From positions 3,112,001 through 3,176,000 of the forward strand of contig NZ_CP042306.1 in NCBI RefSeq assembly GCF_007859635.1: a DNA stretch of 64,000 nucleotides. Direction: 5' to 3'. The position numbers and the translations under genes are program-made. The stretch's first letter is position 1; every line of letters starts with the position of its first letter. Shown here piece by piece: positions 27,381-35,922 of this stretch. Below the pieces are notes generated by a model, which was given only the letters and a program-made list of their open reading frames with translations, was not told where the DNA came from and made no database searches. Source of the DNA: Sphingomonas panacisoli (lineage in GTDB: Bacteria; Pseudomonadota; Alphaproteobacteria; Sphingomonadales; Sphingomonadaceae).

Positions 27381-28295
27381 TTAGACGTCCATGCCGCCGC
27401 GCGGGTTCCTGTCCTTGCCCGGCCAGCCTTGGACGAATTCAACGAGTGCGTCGTCATCAACCGGCAGATCGACCATCAGCGTGACGAGCTGATCGCCCTG
27501 CCCGCCGCTCTTCTTGTGGAACCCCTTGCCCTTCAGCCGCAGCACCTTGCCCGAGGTCGAGCCCTTGGGAATCGTCAGCATCACCGCCTTGTCGGCGGTC
27601 GGCACGCGCACGCTCGCGCCGAGCACGGCTTCGGATAGGCTGATCGGCAGGTCGATGCGGATATCGTCGCCGTCGCGGGTGAAGAAGCGGTGCGACTGGA
27701 TCTCGATCGTGATGATCGCGTCGCCCGCGCCGCCGGGGCCAGGCTGCCCCTTGCCGGTGAGGCGCATCTGCGTGCCGGTTTCGACCCCGGCGGGCAGTTT
27801 GAGGTCGATCGTCTTGCCGTCGGCCAGCGTGATCCGCTGCGGCGCGAGCGTCGCCGCATCGACGAACGGCACCGACAGTCGGTAGGCGGCGTTGGCGCCT
27901 TTGGGCTGCTGACGCCGCCCGAAGCTGCTGGAAAAACCGCCACCGCGCCCGAACAACCCGCCGAGCAGATCCTCGAAATCCGCCCCGCCGCCGCCGCCGA
28001 AGTCCGCACCCGGGCCGGGCCGGAACCCGCCCTGCTGCGCCCCACCGCCATAGCCGAACGGCATGCTGGGATTGCCGTCGGCGTCGATCTCGCCGCGGTC
28101 GAACCGCGCGCGCTTGTCCTTGTCGGTCAGCAGGTCGTACGCCTGCGTCACCTGGCTGAACTTCTCCGACGCCTTGGGATTGTCCTTGTTGCGGTCGGGG
28201 TGAAGCTCCTTCGCGAGCTTGCGATACGCCTTCTTGATCGCGGCCTCGTCGGCCCCGCGCGCGACGCCAAGGGTGGTATAGGGATCTGCTGCCAT
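27381..28295 (-). CDS. DnaJ-like co-chaperone (class B, CbpA type)
   Basis: A 304-residue J-protein. The J domain (residues 4-70) has the HPD tripeptide in 'KELHPDRNKDNPKASEKF', which stimulates DnaK ATPase. A Gly/Phe-rich linker (about 80-128) follows, then two C-terminal beta-sandwich substrate-binding domains. The Cys-rich zinc finger of true DnaJ is absent, so this is CbpA-like rather than the main DnaJ. It is upstream of the yihY-fabI pair. Confidence 0.92.
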   Translation of the reverse strand: MAADPYTTLGVARGADEAAIKKAYRKLAKELHPDRNKDNPKASEKFSQVTQAYDLLTDKDKRARFDRGEIDADGNPSMPFGYGGGAQQGGFRPGPGADFGGGGGADFEDLLGGLFGRGGGFSSSFGRRQQPKGANAAYRLSVPFVDAATLAPQRITLADGKTIDLKLPAGVETGTQMRLTGKGQPGPGGAGDAIITIEIQSHRFFTRDGDDIRIDLPISLSEAVLGASVRVPTADKAVMLTIPKGSTSGKVLRLKGKGFHKKSGGQGDQLVTLMVDLPVDDDALVEFVQGWPGKDRNPRGGMDV

Positions 28296-28335
28296 CTTGG
28301 CCCGCTATTTGGGGGATTGCCGCGCGAACCGCAAT

Positions 28336-29217
28336 CTATTCGCCCACCGGTGCGACATCGACCGACACATCCATTTTCTGCGCGCCCGAACCGAGCACGA
28401 TGCCGTCGATCGGTGCGATCTCCGCATAGTCGCGGCCGATCGCCATGACGATATGGTCGCCCGCCATCCAAATGCCGTTGGTCGGATCGAGCCCGATCCA
28501 GCCGCGCTGCGGCCCGCACCAAAGCAGCACCCAGGCGTGGGTCGCGTCGGCGCCGATCAGCCGCTCCTGCCCGGGCGGCGGGATGGTGCGGATATAGCCG
28601 GAGACATAGGCCGCGGGCAGGCCGGCGGCGCGGAGACCCGTGATCATGATCTGGGTGAGGTCCTGGCACACCCCGCGACGCTTAAGGAACGCCTCGCGCG
28701 GCGGCGTATCGACCAGCGTCGCGGTGGGATCGAAGGCAAAATCGCGCTGGATGCGCTGGGCGAGCGCGATCCCCGCCTCCAGAGCGCCGCGATCGGGCGC
28801 GAGTTCCTCCGCACACCAGGCGGCGATGTCGGCGTCGAGCGGGATTAGCGGCGACGGGTAGAGATAGGCGGTGGGCCCGGCGGGACCAAGTTCGCGGTCG
28901 GCGCGGGCGAGTTTCGCTACCTCGGCCAGCGTAGGATCGCCGGCGTCGGGGATCGGGATCAGCCGATCGACCACGACACGCGCGACGCTCTCGATCGTCA
29001 GGTTGCGGACCCGCTCGCGCACGACCAGCCGCGTTACGTTGGCGAGGCCCGCCTCCGCCAGCGCCGGCCGAGTCTCTCCTGCCGGGGTGACCGCCAGCGC
29101 GTAACGCTCGACGCGCTGGCCCGACCAATGGATCGGCTTGAGGCGCAAGTTGCACCGCGCGAACGCGACCGGCTGGCCGTAATCGAACCGCGTGACGTGA
29201 CGGATGTCGTAGATCAC
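28336..29217 (-). CDS. Transglutaminase-like protein of the ATP-grasp/alpha-E cluster
   Basis: A 293-residue protein with an N-terminal beta domain ('MIYDIRHVTRFDYGQPVAFA') and a transglutaminase-like papain fold. The catalytic Cys is in 'KRRGVCQDLTQIMI', His in 'GADATHAWVLLWCG' and Asp in 'GLDPTNGIWM', so the triad is intact. These proteins nearly always sit next to a circularly permuted ATP-grasp and an alpha-E protein, as here (10 nt downstream of it), and are predicted to act together in making or cutting an unknown peptide. Biochemistry unknown. Confidence 0.9.
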   Translation of the reverse strand: MIYDIRHVTRFDYGQPVAFARCNLRLKPIHWSGQRVERYALAVTPAGETRPALAEAGLANVTRLVVRERVRNLTIESVARVVVDRLIPIPDAGDPTLAEVAKLARADRELGPAGPTAYLYPSPLIPLDADIAAWCAEELAPDRGALEAGIALAQRIQRDFAFDPTATLVDTPPREAFLKRRGVCQDLTQIMITGLRAAGLPAAYVSGYIRTIPPPGQERLIGADATHAWVLLWCGPQRGWIGLDPTNGIWMAGDHIVMAIGRDYAEIAPIDGIVLGSGAQKMDVSVDVAPVGE

Positions 29218-29227
29218 GCCCCAAATC

Positions 29228-31762
29228 TCATGCGAGCGTAAGACCGCCCGCGCGCAGAGGTTCCGCGCCCTGCAGGAAATAGCGCCGCGCGATCGCTTCG
29301 GACAGGCGCGTGAGTTGGCGTTCGGCCTCGCCGAGCTGATCGGCGTCGAGGTTCACCGCATTGGTCGCGGCCAGCAGCGCCTTGAGCGCCAGCGCCTCGG
29401 CTTGCTGGTCCTCGGGCAGGCCGTCGTCGTGCAGAACCGGCAACTGGTCGAGATGCGCGGCGATGCAGTCGACCTGATAGGCCAGGCTGCGCGGATTGCC
29501 CGGATCGAGCGCGACGAGATCGACCACCGGCACGCGCGCGATCCCGGTCAGGTAACGCTGGCGGTATGAAATCTGGCTGTCGGCGAGGTCGAGCAGCGTG
29601 GACAGGTCGTCGGCGCTCGCCCCCGCCATCCCGAACGTCCGCACCAGCCGCGCGACGACGACCCCGCGCTCGACCCGGCGGCCGAGATCGTGGAAGCGCC
29701 ACGATGCGGTGCGGCCCATATGTTCGGCGGCGAGCCCCGACAGCGCGGCATAGCGGCGCTGGAGCGACCCGCAGCGGTCCAACATGCTGCCCTTCGTCGG
29801 ATGCGGCGCATCGAGCAGGCGGCACATATCGGCCGACAGCCGATCGCGCGACACGCCGGCGATGTTGCGCGCAAGCCGGTTGATCGCGGGGATGTTGTGC
29901 CAGCCCTCGACCGCATCGAGCGCGGTGCGGGCCAACTGGACGAGATCGGGCCGCCGAAGTTGCGCCGGGTGCGCCGCGGCGCCGGTCGCGACGACCAGCC
30001 CCGCCATTCGCCCGACCGTCTCGTGATCGAGCGCCGCACCGGCATCGGCGTCGATCGAGTTGCCGAGCATCACGCGGACGATCGTCAGCAGCGCCTCGCC
30101 ACGCTCGAGATAGCGTCCGAGCCAGTAGAAATTGTCGGCGACGCGGCTGGGGAGCGTCCCCGGGTTGCGGCGGATCTGCGTGCTGTCGGTGGCGATCAGC
30201 GCGGAGTCTGGCGCGACCGGACGCTTGCCGTGCACCGCGACATCGGCCGACCACAGCCCATCGCCCATCACCGCCGCGCGGGCATCGGCATGCTCGCCGA
30301 TCCGTGCGAACCCGCCCGGCAAGACGGTCCAGCCGCCATCGGCCTTGCGCGCCGCGAACACGCGGAGCGTAAACGGCCGCGCGACGAGATCGCTGTCGGC
30401 GACCACCGGCATGGTGGAAAGCCGCACCATTTCCTGCCCGGCATAATCCTGCGGCCGCCGCGCCATATCGGCAAGCAGCGCGTTGCGCTGGTCGGGCGAC
30501 AGATCCGCGCCCTGGACTGCGCCGTCGGGCAACCCGAGCGGGTTGACGCCGAACGCCGGAGCGATGCGAAGGTCGCTCAGTCGCTTCTCGACAATCCCCC
30601 GCGCCGCATCGTCACCGCACCACCACGTCGCGATATTGGGGAGCTTGAGCTTCTCGCCCGTCAGCCGTTCGACCAGCGCGGGCAGGAATGCCTGCATCGC
30701 CGGCGCCTCCAGCACGCCCGCGCCCGGCGCGTTCGAGATCAGCACATTGTGCGCGGCGAACGCATCGATCAGCCCCGGCACCCCGATCTGCGAGTGCGAA
30801 TCGAACGCCAGCGGATCGAGTAGGCGTGGGTCGGCGCGCTGCCACAGCGCATCGACCCGCTTCAGGCCGGCGATGGTGCGGACGTAAAGCCTGTCCTCGA
30901 CCACGGTCAGGTCGGCGCCCTCGACCAGCAGGAAGCCGAGATAGCGCGCCAAGTGCGCCTGTTCTGCGTAACTCGCGTTGAGCCGGCCCGGCGTCAGTAG
31001 CCCGATGCGCGGCTCGACCCGCTTGCACGATTCGGCGAGCCCGTCGCGGAACGCGGTGAAGAACGGTGCGTGGCGCAGGATATTGAGCCGCCCCTGCAGC
31101 CCGCCCAACGTCCGCGAGGTCGCGAGCCGGTTTTCGAGCGCATAGCCCGCCCCGGTCGGGGTCCGCACATGATCGGTCAGCACGCGCCACTCGCCATCGG
31201 GTCCGCGCCCGAGGTCGAACGCGACGAACTGGAGTTGATGGCCGCCGGGCAGGGTCAGCCCAACCATCGGTCGCAGGAAGAAGGGGCTACCGTTGATCAA
31301 CGCCGCGGGCAGCGCGCCGTCGGCAACGAGTTTCCCCTCGCCGTAAATGTCGGCGAGCAATGTCTCGAGCAGTTCGGCGCGCTGTGCGGCGCCCGCCGCG
31401 ATGCCGCTCCATTCGCGCTCGTCGATCAGCAGCGGGATCGGCGAGACCGGCCAGGGCCGTTCGTCGCTGTCGCCGGCGACGCGGAAGCCCATGCCGATAT
31501 CCTCGGCGTGGCGCTGGACGCGGCCGCGCGCGTGACCGAGATCGTCGCCCGCCGCGACCGCGAGTTCCTCGAAGGCCGCCTCCCAGGCGGCAGGATCGCC
31601 GTGCGCAACGACATCGCCAGTCCCCGCTCGGCCGCGATAGTCCGCCAGCCAGCGCGCCGCCTCGGCACGCGCGTCGAACAATCCTTCGCTGGTCGCCTGA
31701 CTGGCCATCCGGTTGCAACCCCCGGATGCTTCAGAAACAGAATCCATGCTGCGTGGCAACAT
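29228..31762 (-). CDS. Circularly permuted ATP-grasp fused to alpha-E domain
   Basis: An 844-residue fusion. Residues about 60-510 are a circularly permuted type 2 ATP-grasp ('RIGLLTPGRLNASYAEQAHL', 'LVEGADLTVVEDRLYVRTI'), which should form an amide bond using ATP. Residues about 530-840 are the all-helical alpha-E domain, starting 'RVADNFYWLGRYLERGEALL'. In many bacteria these are separate genes. The next gene is the partner transglutaminase. The start is uncertain: the ATG at 31762 has AGGA upstream, but 31747 or 31708 are possible. It lies 11 nt from ligD. Confidence 0.9.
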   Translation of the reverse strand: MLPRSMDSVSEASGGCNRMASQATSEGLFDARAEAARWLADYRGRAGTGDVVAHGDPAAWEAAFEELAVAAGDDLGHARGRVQRHAEDIGMGFRVAGDSDERPWPVSPIPLLIDEREWSGIAAGAAQRAELLETLLADIYGEGKLVADGALPAALINGSPFFLRPMVGLTLPGGHQLQFVAFDLGRGPDGEWRVLTDHVRTPTGAGYALENRLATSRTLGGLQGRLNILRHAPFFTAFRDGLAESCKRVEPRIGLLTPGRLNASYAEQAHLARYLGFLLVEGADLTVVEDRLYVRTIAGLKRVDALWQRADPRLLDPLAFDSHSQIGVPGLIDAFAAHNVLISNAPGAGVLEAPAMQAFLPALVERLTGEKLKLPNIATWWCGDDAARGIVEKRLSDLRIAPAFGVNPLGLPDGAVQGADLSPDQRNALLADMARRPQDYAGQEMVRLSTMPVVADSDLVARPFTLRVFAARKADGGWTVLPGGFARIGEHADARAAVMGDGLWSADVAVHGKRPVAPDSALIATDSTQIRRNPGTLPSRVADNFYWLGRYLERGEALLTIVRVMLGNSIDADAGAALDHETVGRMAGLVVATGAAAHPAQLRRPDLVQLARTALDAVEGWHNIPAINRLARNIAGVSRDRLSADMCRLLDAPHPTKGSMLDRCGSLQRRYAALSGLAAEHMGRTASWRFHDLGRRVERGVVVARLVRTFGMAGASADDLSTLLDLADSQISYRQRYLTGIARVPVVDLVALDPGNPRSLAYQVDCIAAHLDQLPVLHDDGLPEDQQAEALALKALLAATNAVNLDADQLGEAERQLTRLSEAIARRYFLQGAEPLRAGGLTLA

Positions 31763-31773
31763 GGATTAATGTC

Positions 31774-34275
31774 CTACAGGTCCGGCAGCACCTGCCGCGC
31801 GACGCCCCAGCCGGCGAGGCTTTTGCCCGATGCGCGCTCCAACAGTTCGGCCTGGTCGCCGACATGCCATTTCGCGGCGGTGTCGATATCCTCGAGCTCG
31901 GCCCAAGTCACCGGCACCGCGACCGGCGCACCGCTGCGGGCGCGAGCGACGTAGGGCAACACCGCGGTACTTCCGCGCTGGTTGCGTAGCCAGTCGAGGA
32001 AGATCTTCCCCTTGCGCTTGGCCTTGGACATCGTCGCGACGAAGCGGTCGGGCTCGGCCTGCGCGAGCGCGCGGCTGAAGCGATCGGCGAAGTCCTTGAT
32101 CGCCGGCCAGTCGGCCTCCGGTGTCAGCGGCACGACGACATGCACGCCCTTCCCGCCCGACAGCATCGCGAAGCTGACCAGCCCGATTTCGGCAAGATGC
32201 CCCTTCAAATCCATTGCCGCCTTCTTGACCGCGTCGAACCCGAGTCCCTCGTCGGGGTCGAGATCGAACACCAGGCGGTCGGGTTTCTCGACATCGCCGA
32301 CCGACGATCCCCAGCCATGGAACTCGATCGTCCCCATCTGGACGCAGGTCAGCAGCCCATCGGCGTCGTCGATATAGAGATAGGGTTCGACCGACCCGTC
32401 CTTCTCCTTGATATCGATATGTTTGACGTGCTCGCCGAACGATCCGGCGTCGTGTTTCTGGAAGAAGCAATGCTTGCCGCGCCCCTGCGGGCAGCGGACG
32501 AGGCTGATCGGGCGGTTGGCGATCCATTGCAGCGCGACGGGCGCCATCGCGTCGTAAAAGGCGGCGAGGTCGCCCTTGGTCACGTCCGAATCGGGGAAAA
32601 TCAGCCGGTCGGGGTGCGTGATCGTCACGCGCGACGCGGGCTTGGGTGCGGCTTTGGGCTTTTCCTCGACCACGTCCTTCGCTTCCTTGTCCCCGCGCAA
32701 TCCCAGGAAGCTGGGATGCCGCAGCACGCCATCGGGCGTCACCTCGGTATAGGCGATTTCCGCCACCAGTTTAGGGGTCACCCAATGCGCGCCACGCGTC
32801 GCCGCGCGCGGTGCCTCGACCGTCGGCGTCTTGCGTTCGAGCCGGTCGAGTTTCGCGCGGAGGTCGTTCATCAATTCCTGGCTGAACCCGGTGCCCACCT
32901 TGCCCGCGTAACGGAGCTCCTTGCCCTCATGCACGCCGAGCAGCAGCGCGCGGAACCCGCGCGACTTGTCGCTCTCGGTCCAGCCGACGATGACGAATTC
33001 CTGGCGCTGCAGGCATTTGATCTTGAGCCAGTTCTGCGTCCGCTTGCCCGCATAGGCCGCCTCGGCGCGCTTCGAGACCACGCCCTCATAGCCCTCGCGG
33101 CACATCGCCTGGAACAGCTTCTCACCCTCGCCGACGATGTGCTCGGCGAATTGCAGGCGCCCGTCCTCGCCGTCGATCAGCGCGCGCAGGCGTTCCTTGC
33201 GCTGGATATTGGGGAGCTTGTCGAGCTTTTCGCCGTCGAGTTCGAGCAGGTCGAACGCGAACAGGGTCATCTCGCCCGCGTTCGAGATCGCGTCCTTCAG
33301 CGTCGAGAAATCAGGCTTGCCGGCCTTGAACGCGACGATTTCCCCGTCGATCAGCGCCGATCCGACCGGCAGCGCGGCCGCGGCTTCGGCGATGCCGGCA
33401 AACTTGTCGGTCCAGTCGAGGCCGCTGCGGGTGAATACCTTGGCCTTGCCGCCCGCGATCGCGACCAGGGCGCGGTAACCGTCATACTTGACCTCGTGCA
33501 TCCAGCCGGTGCCGGTCGGGACGCTGTCGACCAGGGTACAGAGCTGCGGTTCGTGGAATTTTGGTAGCTTCCCGTCGCCCCGGCGCAGGCCGGGGCCGCT
33601 GCGTTGCGCGGGTTTATCCTTGCCACCTTGCGGCCCCGGCCTACGCCGGGGCGACGATTGTTCTTTCCGCAGCTTCTTCCAACTCGCCAGTTCCCTGGCC
33701 TTCGTCCCCGCCGCGATGGCCTGCATCGTCCGTCCGGTCTTCACGCTCGTCACCGCGCCCTCGACCAGATCGTCCGACCCGCCGGCATGATCGTCCTCGA
33801 TCTTGCGCAACAGCCAGTTGGTGTTGCGCTCCTTGCCGCGCGGTTTCAGCCGGATCAGCAGCCACTCGCCCTGCATCCGCTCGCCGTGGAGGATGAAATG
33901 GAGATGCCCGTCTTTCAAATCGTCGGCGGACTTGCCCGGGATCGGCTCCCACCAGCCGTCGTCCCACAGCATCACCGTCCCGCCGCCATATTCGCCCTCG
34001 GGAATCGTCCCCTCGAAGTCCGAATAGGACAGCGGATGATCCTCGGTCTGCACTGCGAGGCGCTTGTCGTCGGGATTGAGACTGGGGCCGCGCGTCACCG
34101 CCCAGCTCTTCATCACGCCCCCGACCTGCAGCCGCAAATCCCAATGCAGCCGCGTCGCGTCATGCTTCTGCACCATGAAGCGGTTACCAGCGCCCGCCAC
34201 TTCGCCGCGCGGTTCGGCGGTCTTCGCGAAGTCGCGTTTCTTGTTGTAGGTGGAAAGGGGATCGCGTTCAGCCAT
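31774..34275 (-). CDS. ligD: Multifunctional DNA ligase D (end joining)
   Basis: An 833-residue LigD with order phosphoesterase, ligase, polymerase. The 3'-phosphoesterase (about 8-160) has 'HDATRLHWDLRLQ'; the ATP ligase (about 230-540) has the adenylated Lys in 'MHEVKYDGYRALV'; the primase-like polymerase (about 560-825) has 'VFDLDPDEGLGFD'. It repairs double-strand breaks with Ku, encoded just upstream. The linker at about residues 207-236 is a translated palindromic repeat ('SSPRRRPGPQ' ... 'SGPGLRRGDG'). I chose the ATG at 34275; a TTG four codons upstream is less likely. Confidence 0.95.
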   Translation of the reverse strand: MAERDPLSTYNKKRDFAKTAEPRGEVAGAGNRFMVQKHDATRLHWDLRLQVGGVMKSWAVTRGPSLNPDDKRLAVQTEDHPLSYSDFEGTIPEGEYGGGTVMLWDDGWWEPIPGKSADDLKDGHLHFILHGERMQGEWLLIRLKPRGKERNTNWLLRKIEDDHAGGSDDLVEGAVTSVKTGRTMQAIAAGTKARELASWKKLRKEQSSPRRRPGPQGGKDKPAQRSGPGLRRGDGKLPKFHEPQLCTLVDSVPTGTGWMHEVKYDGYRALVAIAGGKAKVFTRSGLDWTDKFAGIAEAAAALPVGSALIDGEIVAFKAGKPDFSTLKDAISNAGEMTLFAFDLLELDGEKLDKLPNIQRKERLRALIDGEDGRLQFAEHIVGEGEKLFQAMCREGYEGVVSKRAEAAYAGKRTQNWLKIKCLQRQEFVIVGWTESDKSRGFRALLLGVHEGKELRYAGKVGTGFSQELMNDLRAKLDRLERKTPTVEAPRAATRGAHWVTPKLVAEIAYTEVTPDGVLRHPSFLGLRGDKEAKDVVEEKPKAAPKPASRVTITHPDRLIFPDSDVTKGDLAAFYDAMAPVALQWIANRPISLVRCPQGRGKHCFFQKHDAGSFGEHVKHIDIKEKDGSVEPYLYIDDADGLLTCVQMGTIEFHGWGSSVGDVEKPDRLVFDLDPDEGLGFDAVKKAAMDLKGHLAEIGLVSFAMLSGGKGVHVVVPLTPEADWPAIKDFADRFSRALAQAEPDRFVATMSKAKRKGKIFLDWLRNQRGSTAVLPYVARARSGAPVAVPVTWAELEDIDTAAKWHVGDQAELLERASGKSLAGWGVARQVLPDL
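33573..33657. repeat. REP-like inverted pair, family 2, inside ligD
   Basis: The left arm CGTCGCCCCGGCGCAGGCCG (from 33573) and the right arm GCGGCCCCGGCCTACGCCGG (from 33630) are inverted copies. Each forms a hairpin such as GCCCCGGC-GCAG-GCCGGGGC. Unlike all other copies it lies in a coding sequence, in the linker between the phosphoesterase and ligase domains, and adds about 30 residues without breaking the frame. Confidence 0.85.
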
Positions 34276-34294
34276 TGGTCGCGCCAAATAATAT

Positions 34295-34379
34295 CGTCGC
34301 CCCGGCGGAGGCCGGGGCCTCAGGCGGCGGCGGCTGCATCGGAGCCGCCAGCGATCCCGGCCTTCGCCGGGATGACGAT
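34295..34379. repeat. REP-like inverted pair, family 2, between ku and ligD
   Basis: The left arm (34295-34321) has GCCCCGGC-GGAG-GCCGGGGC, and the right arm (34352-34379) has ATCCCGGC-CTTC-GCCGGGAT. The arms belong to two subtypes, so this copy looks like a hybrid. It fills the gap between ku and ligD, inside their likely shared transcript. Confidence 0.8.
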
Positions 34380-34385
34380 GTGGGG

Positions 34386-35255
34386 CTAGGCACGCTTCTT
34401 TGCCGGTGCCTTCTTAGCCGGCGCATGTTTGGCCGCCGGCTTCCTGGCGGTAGCCTTGGCCGCCGGTTTCTCGATCGATTTCTTGAGCGCCGCCATCAGA
34501 TCGACGACGTTCGAGGCCGAGCGCCCGCCGCCTTCGTCCTTGTCCTCGATGATCTTGCGGTTGGTCTTCTGTTTCGACTTGCGCGCGATCAGATCCTTCA
34601 GCGCATCGACATAGCGATCGTGGAATTTGGACGGATCGAACTTGTGCGATTTCTTCTCGATCAGCGTCGTCGCCAAATCGAGCAGATCCTCGTCGGGTTT
34701 GGAATCGGGGATGTCGCGGAAATAGCCCTGGGCCTTGTTGACCTCATCGGCGTACCGCAGCGTCTCCAGCACCATCCCGCGCCCGCACGGCTTCAGGCTG
34801 ACGATATATTCCCGACCGCGCATCGCGAGCTGACCCAGCCCGACCTTCTTCGACTGGCGCAGCGCCTCGCGCAGCACGATGAACGCTTCCTCGGCCAGAT
34901 CGTCGGCAGGGACGACGAAATACGGGCGTTCGAAATAGAGTACGTCGATCTCGTCGGCGTCGACGAACTGGGTGAGCTCGAGCGTCTTCTTCGATTCGAG
35001 CTTCACGGCGTCGATCTCGTCCTGATCGAGCAGGACATAGTCGCCTTTGTGCAGCTCGTATCCCTTGACGATGTCGTCGGGATCGACCTCGCCGATGCCG
35101 GGCACGACCTTTTCGTACTTGATGCGTTTGCCCGAGGGCTCGTGGACCTGGTGGAACGCGATCTGCGCGCCCGATTTGGTCGCGGTGTAGATTTCGACGG
35201 GGATCGAGACGAGCGCGAGCCTGATCTGTCCCTGCCAATAAGCGCGCGCTGCCAT
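34386..35255 (-). CDS. ku: Ku protein, non-homologous end joining
   Basis: A 289-residue bacterial Ku, which binds DNA double-strand ends as a dimer and recruits LigD. 'AYWQGQIRLALVSIPVEIY' and 'RIKYEKVVPGIGEVDPDDIV' are the conserved opening of the Ku core. The C-terminal ~35 residues are Lys/Ala/Pro-rich ('KATARKPAAKHAPAKKAPAK'), a basic tail that in other Ku proteins helps DNA binding. ligD follows on the same strand across a palindromic repeat; pdxH is divergent. Confidence 0.96.
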   Translation of the reverse strand: MAARAYWQGQIRLALVSIPVEIYTATKSGAQIAFHQVHEPSGKRIKYEKVVPGIGEVDPDDIVKGYELHKGDYVLLDQDEIDAVKLESKKTLELTQFVDADEIDVLYFERPYFVVPADDLAEEAFIVLREALRQSKKVGLGQLAMRGREYIVSLKPCGRGMVLETLRYADEVNKAQGYFRDIPDSKPDEDLLDLATTLIEKKSHKFDPSKFHDRYVDALKDLIARKSKQKTNRKIIEDKDEGGGRSASNVVDLMAALKKSIEKPAAKATARKPAAKHAPAKKAPAKKRA

Positions 35256-35282
35256 GATTGGGAAACTCTCCGTTGCGGAAGC

Positions 35283-35325
35283 GATTCAATTCGCCAGCGC
35301 GGGAGTCGTTCCCCTTCGCGGAGTC
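35283..35325. promoter_or_regulatory. Three GANTC sites in the ku/pdxH divergent promoter region
   Basis: GATTC 35283-35287, GAGTC 35303-35307 and GAGTC 35321-35325 lie within 43 bp, all inside the 88-bp gap between the ku and pdxH starts. GANTC is the CcrM target; such density in a promoter region could tie transcription to replication-dependent methylation. Confidence 0.45.
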
Positions 35326-35343
35326 GTGCGTTAAGGGCGGCGC

Positions 35344-35922
35344 ATGGCCGACGATCCCTTCGCCCTGTTCGATACCTGGTTTGCCGAAGCGCAAGCCAGC
35401 GAGCCGAACGATCCCAACGCGATGGCGCTGGCGACGTCGGACGCGCGCGGTCGGCCGTCGGTCCGGATGGTGCTGTTGAAGGGGCATGGGCCCGACGGCT
35501 TCGTGTTCTACACCAACCGCGAGAGCCGCAAGGCAGGCGAGATCGCGGCTAATCCGCATGCCGCATTGCTGTTCCACTGGAAATCGCTGCGCCGCCAGAT
35601 CCGGATCGAGGGTGAGCTGACCTGGGCCTCCGACATCGAATCCGACGCCTATTTCGCCAGTCGCAGCCGTGATTCGCAGCTTGGCGCCTGGGCGTCCGAC
35701 CAGTCGCGCCCGCTCGCCGACCGCGCGACGTTCGAAGCGCGCTTTGCCGAGATGCAGGCCAAGTTCGCGGGCGGCGACGTGCCGCGCCCGCCGCATTGGG
35801 GCGGTTATCGCCTGACGCCCGACCATATCGAATTCTGGCAGGACCGCGCCTATCGCCTGCACGAACGGCGCGTATTCGATAGGGCCGAGGGCGGCTGGAC
35901 CGAAGGGTTGCTGTACCCATGA
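35344..35922 (+). CDS. pdxH: Pyridoxamine 5'-phosphate oxidase
   Basis: A 192-residue FMN enzyme making pyridoxal 5'-phosphate from PNP or PMP. 'DARGRPSVRMVLLKGHGPDG' and 'FYTNRESRKAGEIAANPHAA' form the FMN site, and the C-terminal dimerisation block ends 'RLHERRVFD' ... 'EGLLYP', as in the family. The length is slightly short (E. coli 218) at the N-terminus only. Its stop overlaps the next start by 4 nt (ATGA), implying coupling. Confidence 0.95.
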   Translation: MADDPFALFDTWFAEAQASEPNDPNAMALATSDARGRPSVRMVLLKGHGPDGFVFYTNRESRKAGEIAANPHAALLFHWKSLRRQIRIEGELTWASDIESDAYFASRSRDSQLGAWASDQSRPLADRATFEARFAEMQAKFAGGDVPRPPHWGGYRLTPDHIEFWQDRAYRLHERRVFDRAEGGWTEGLLYP

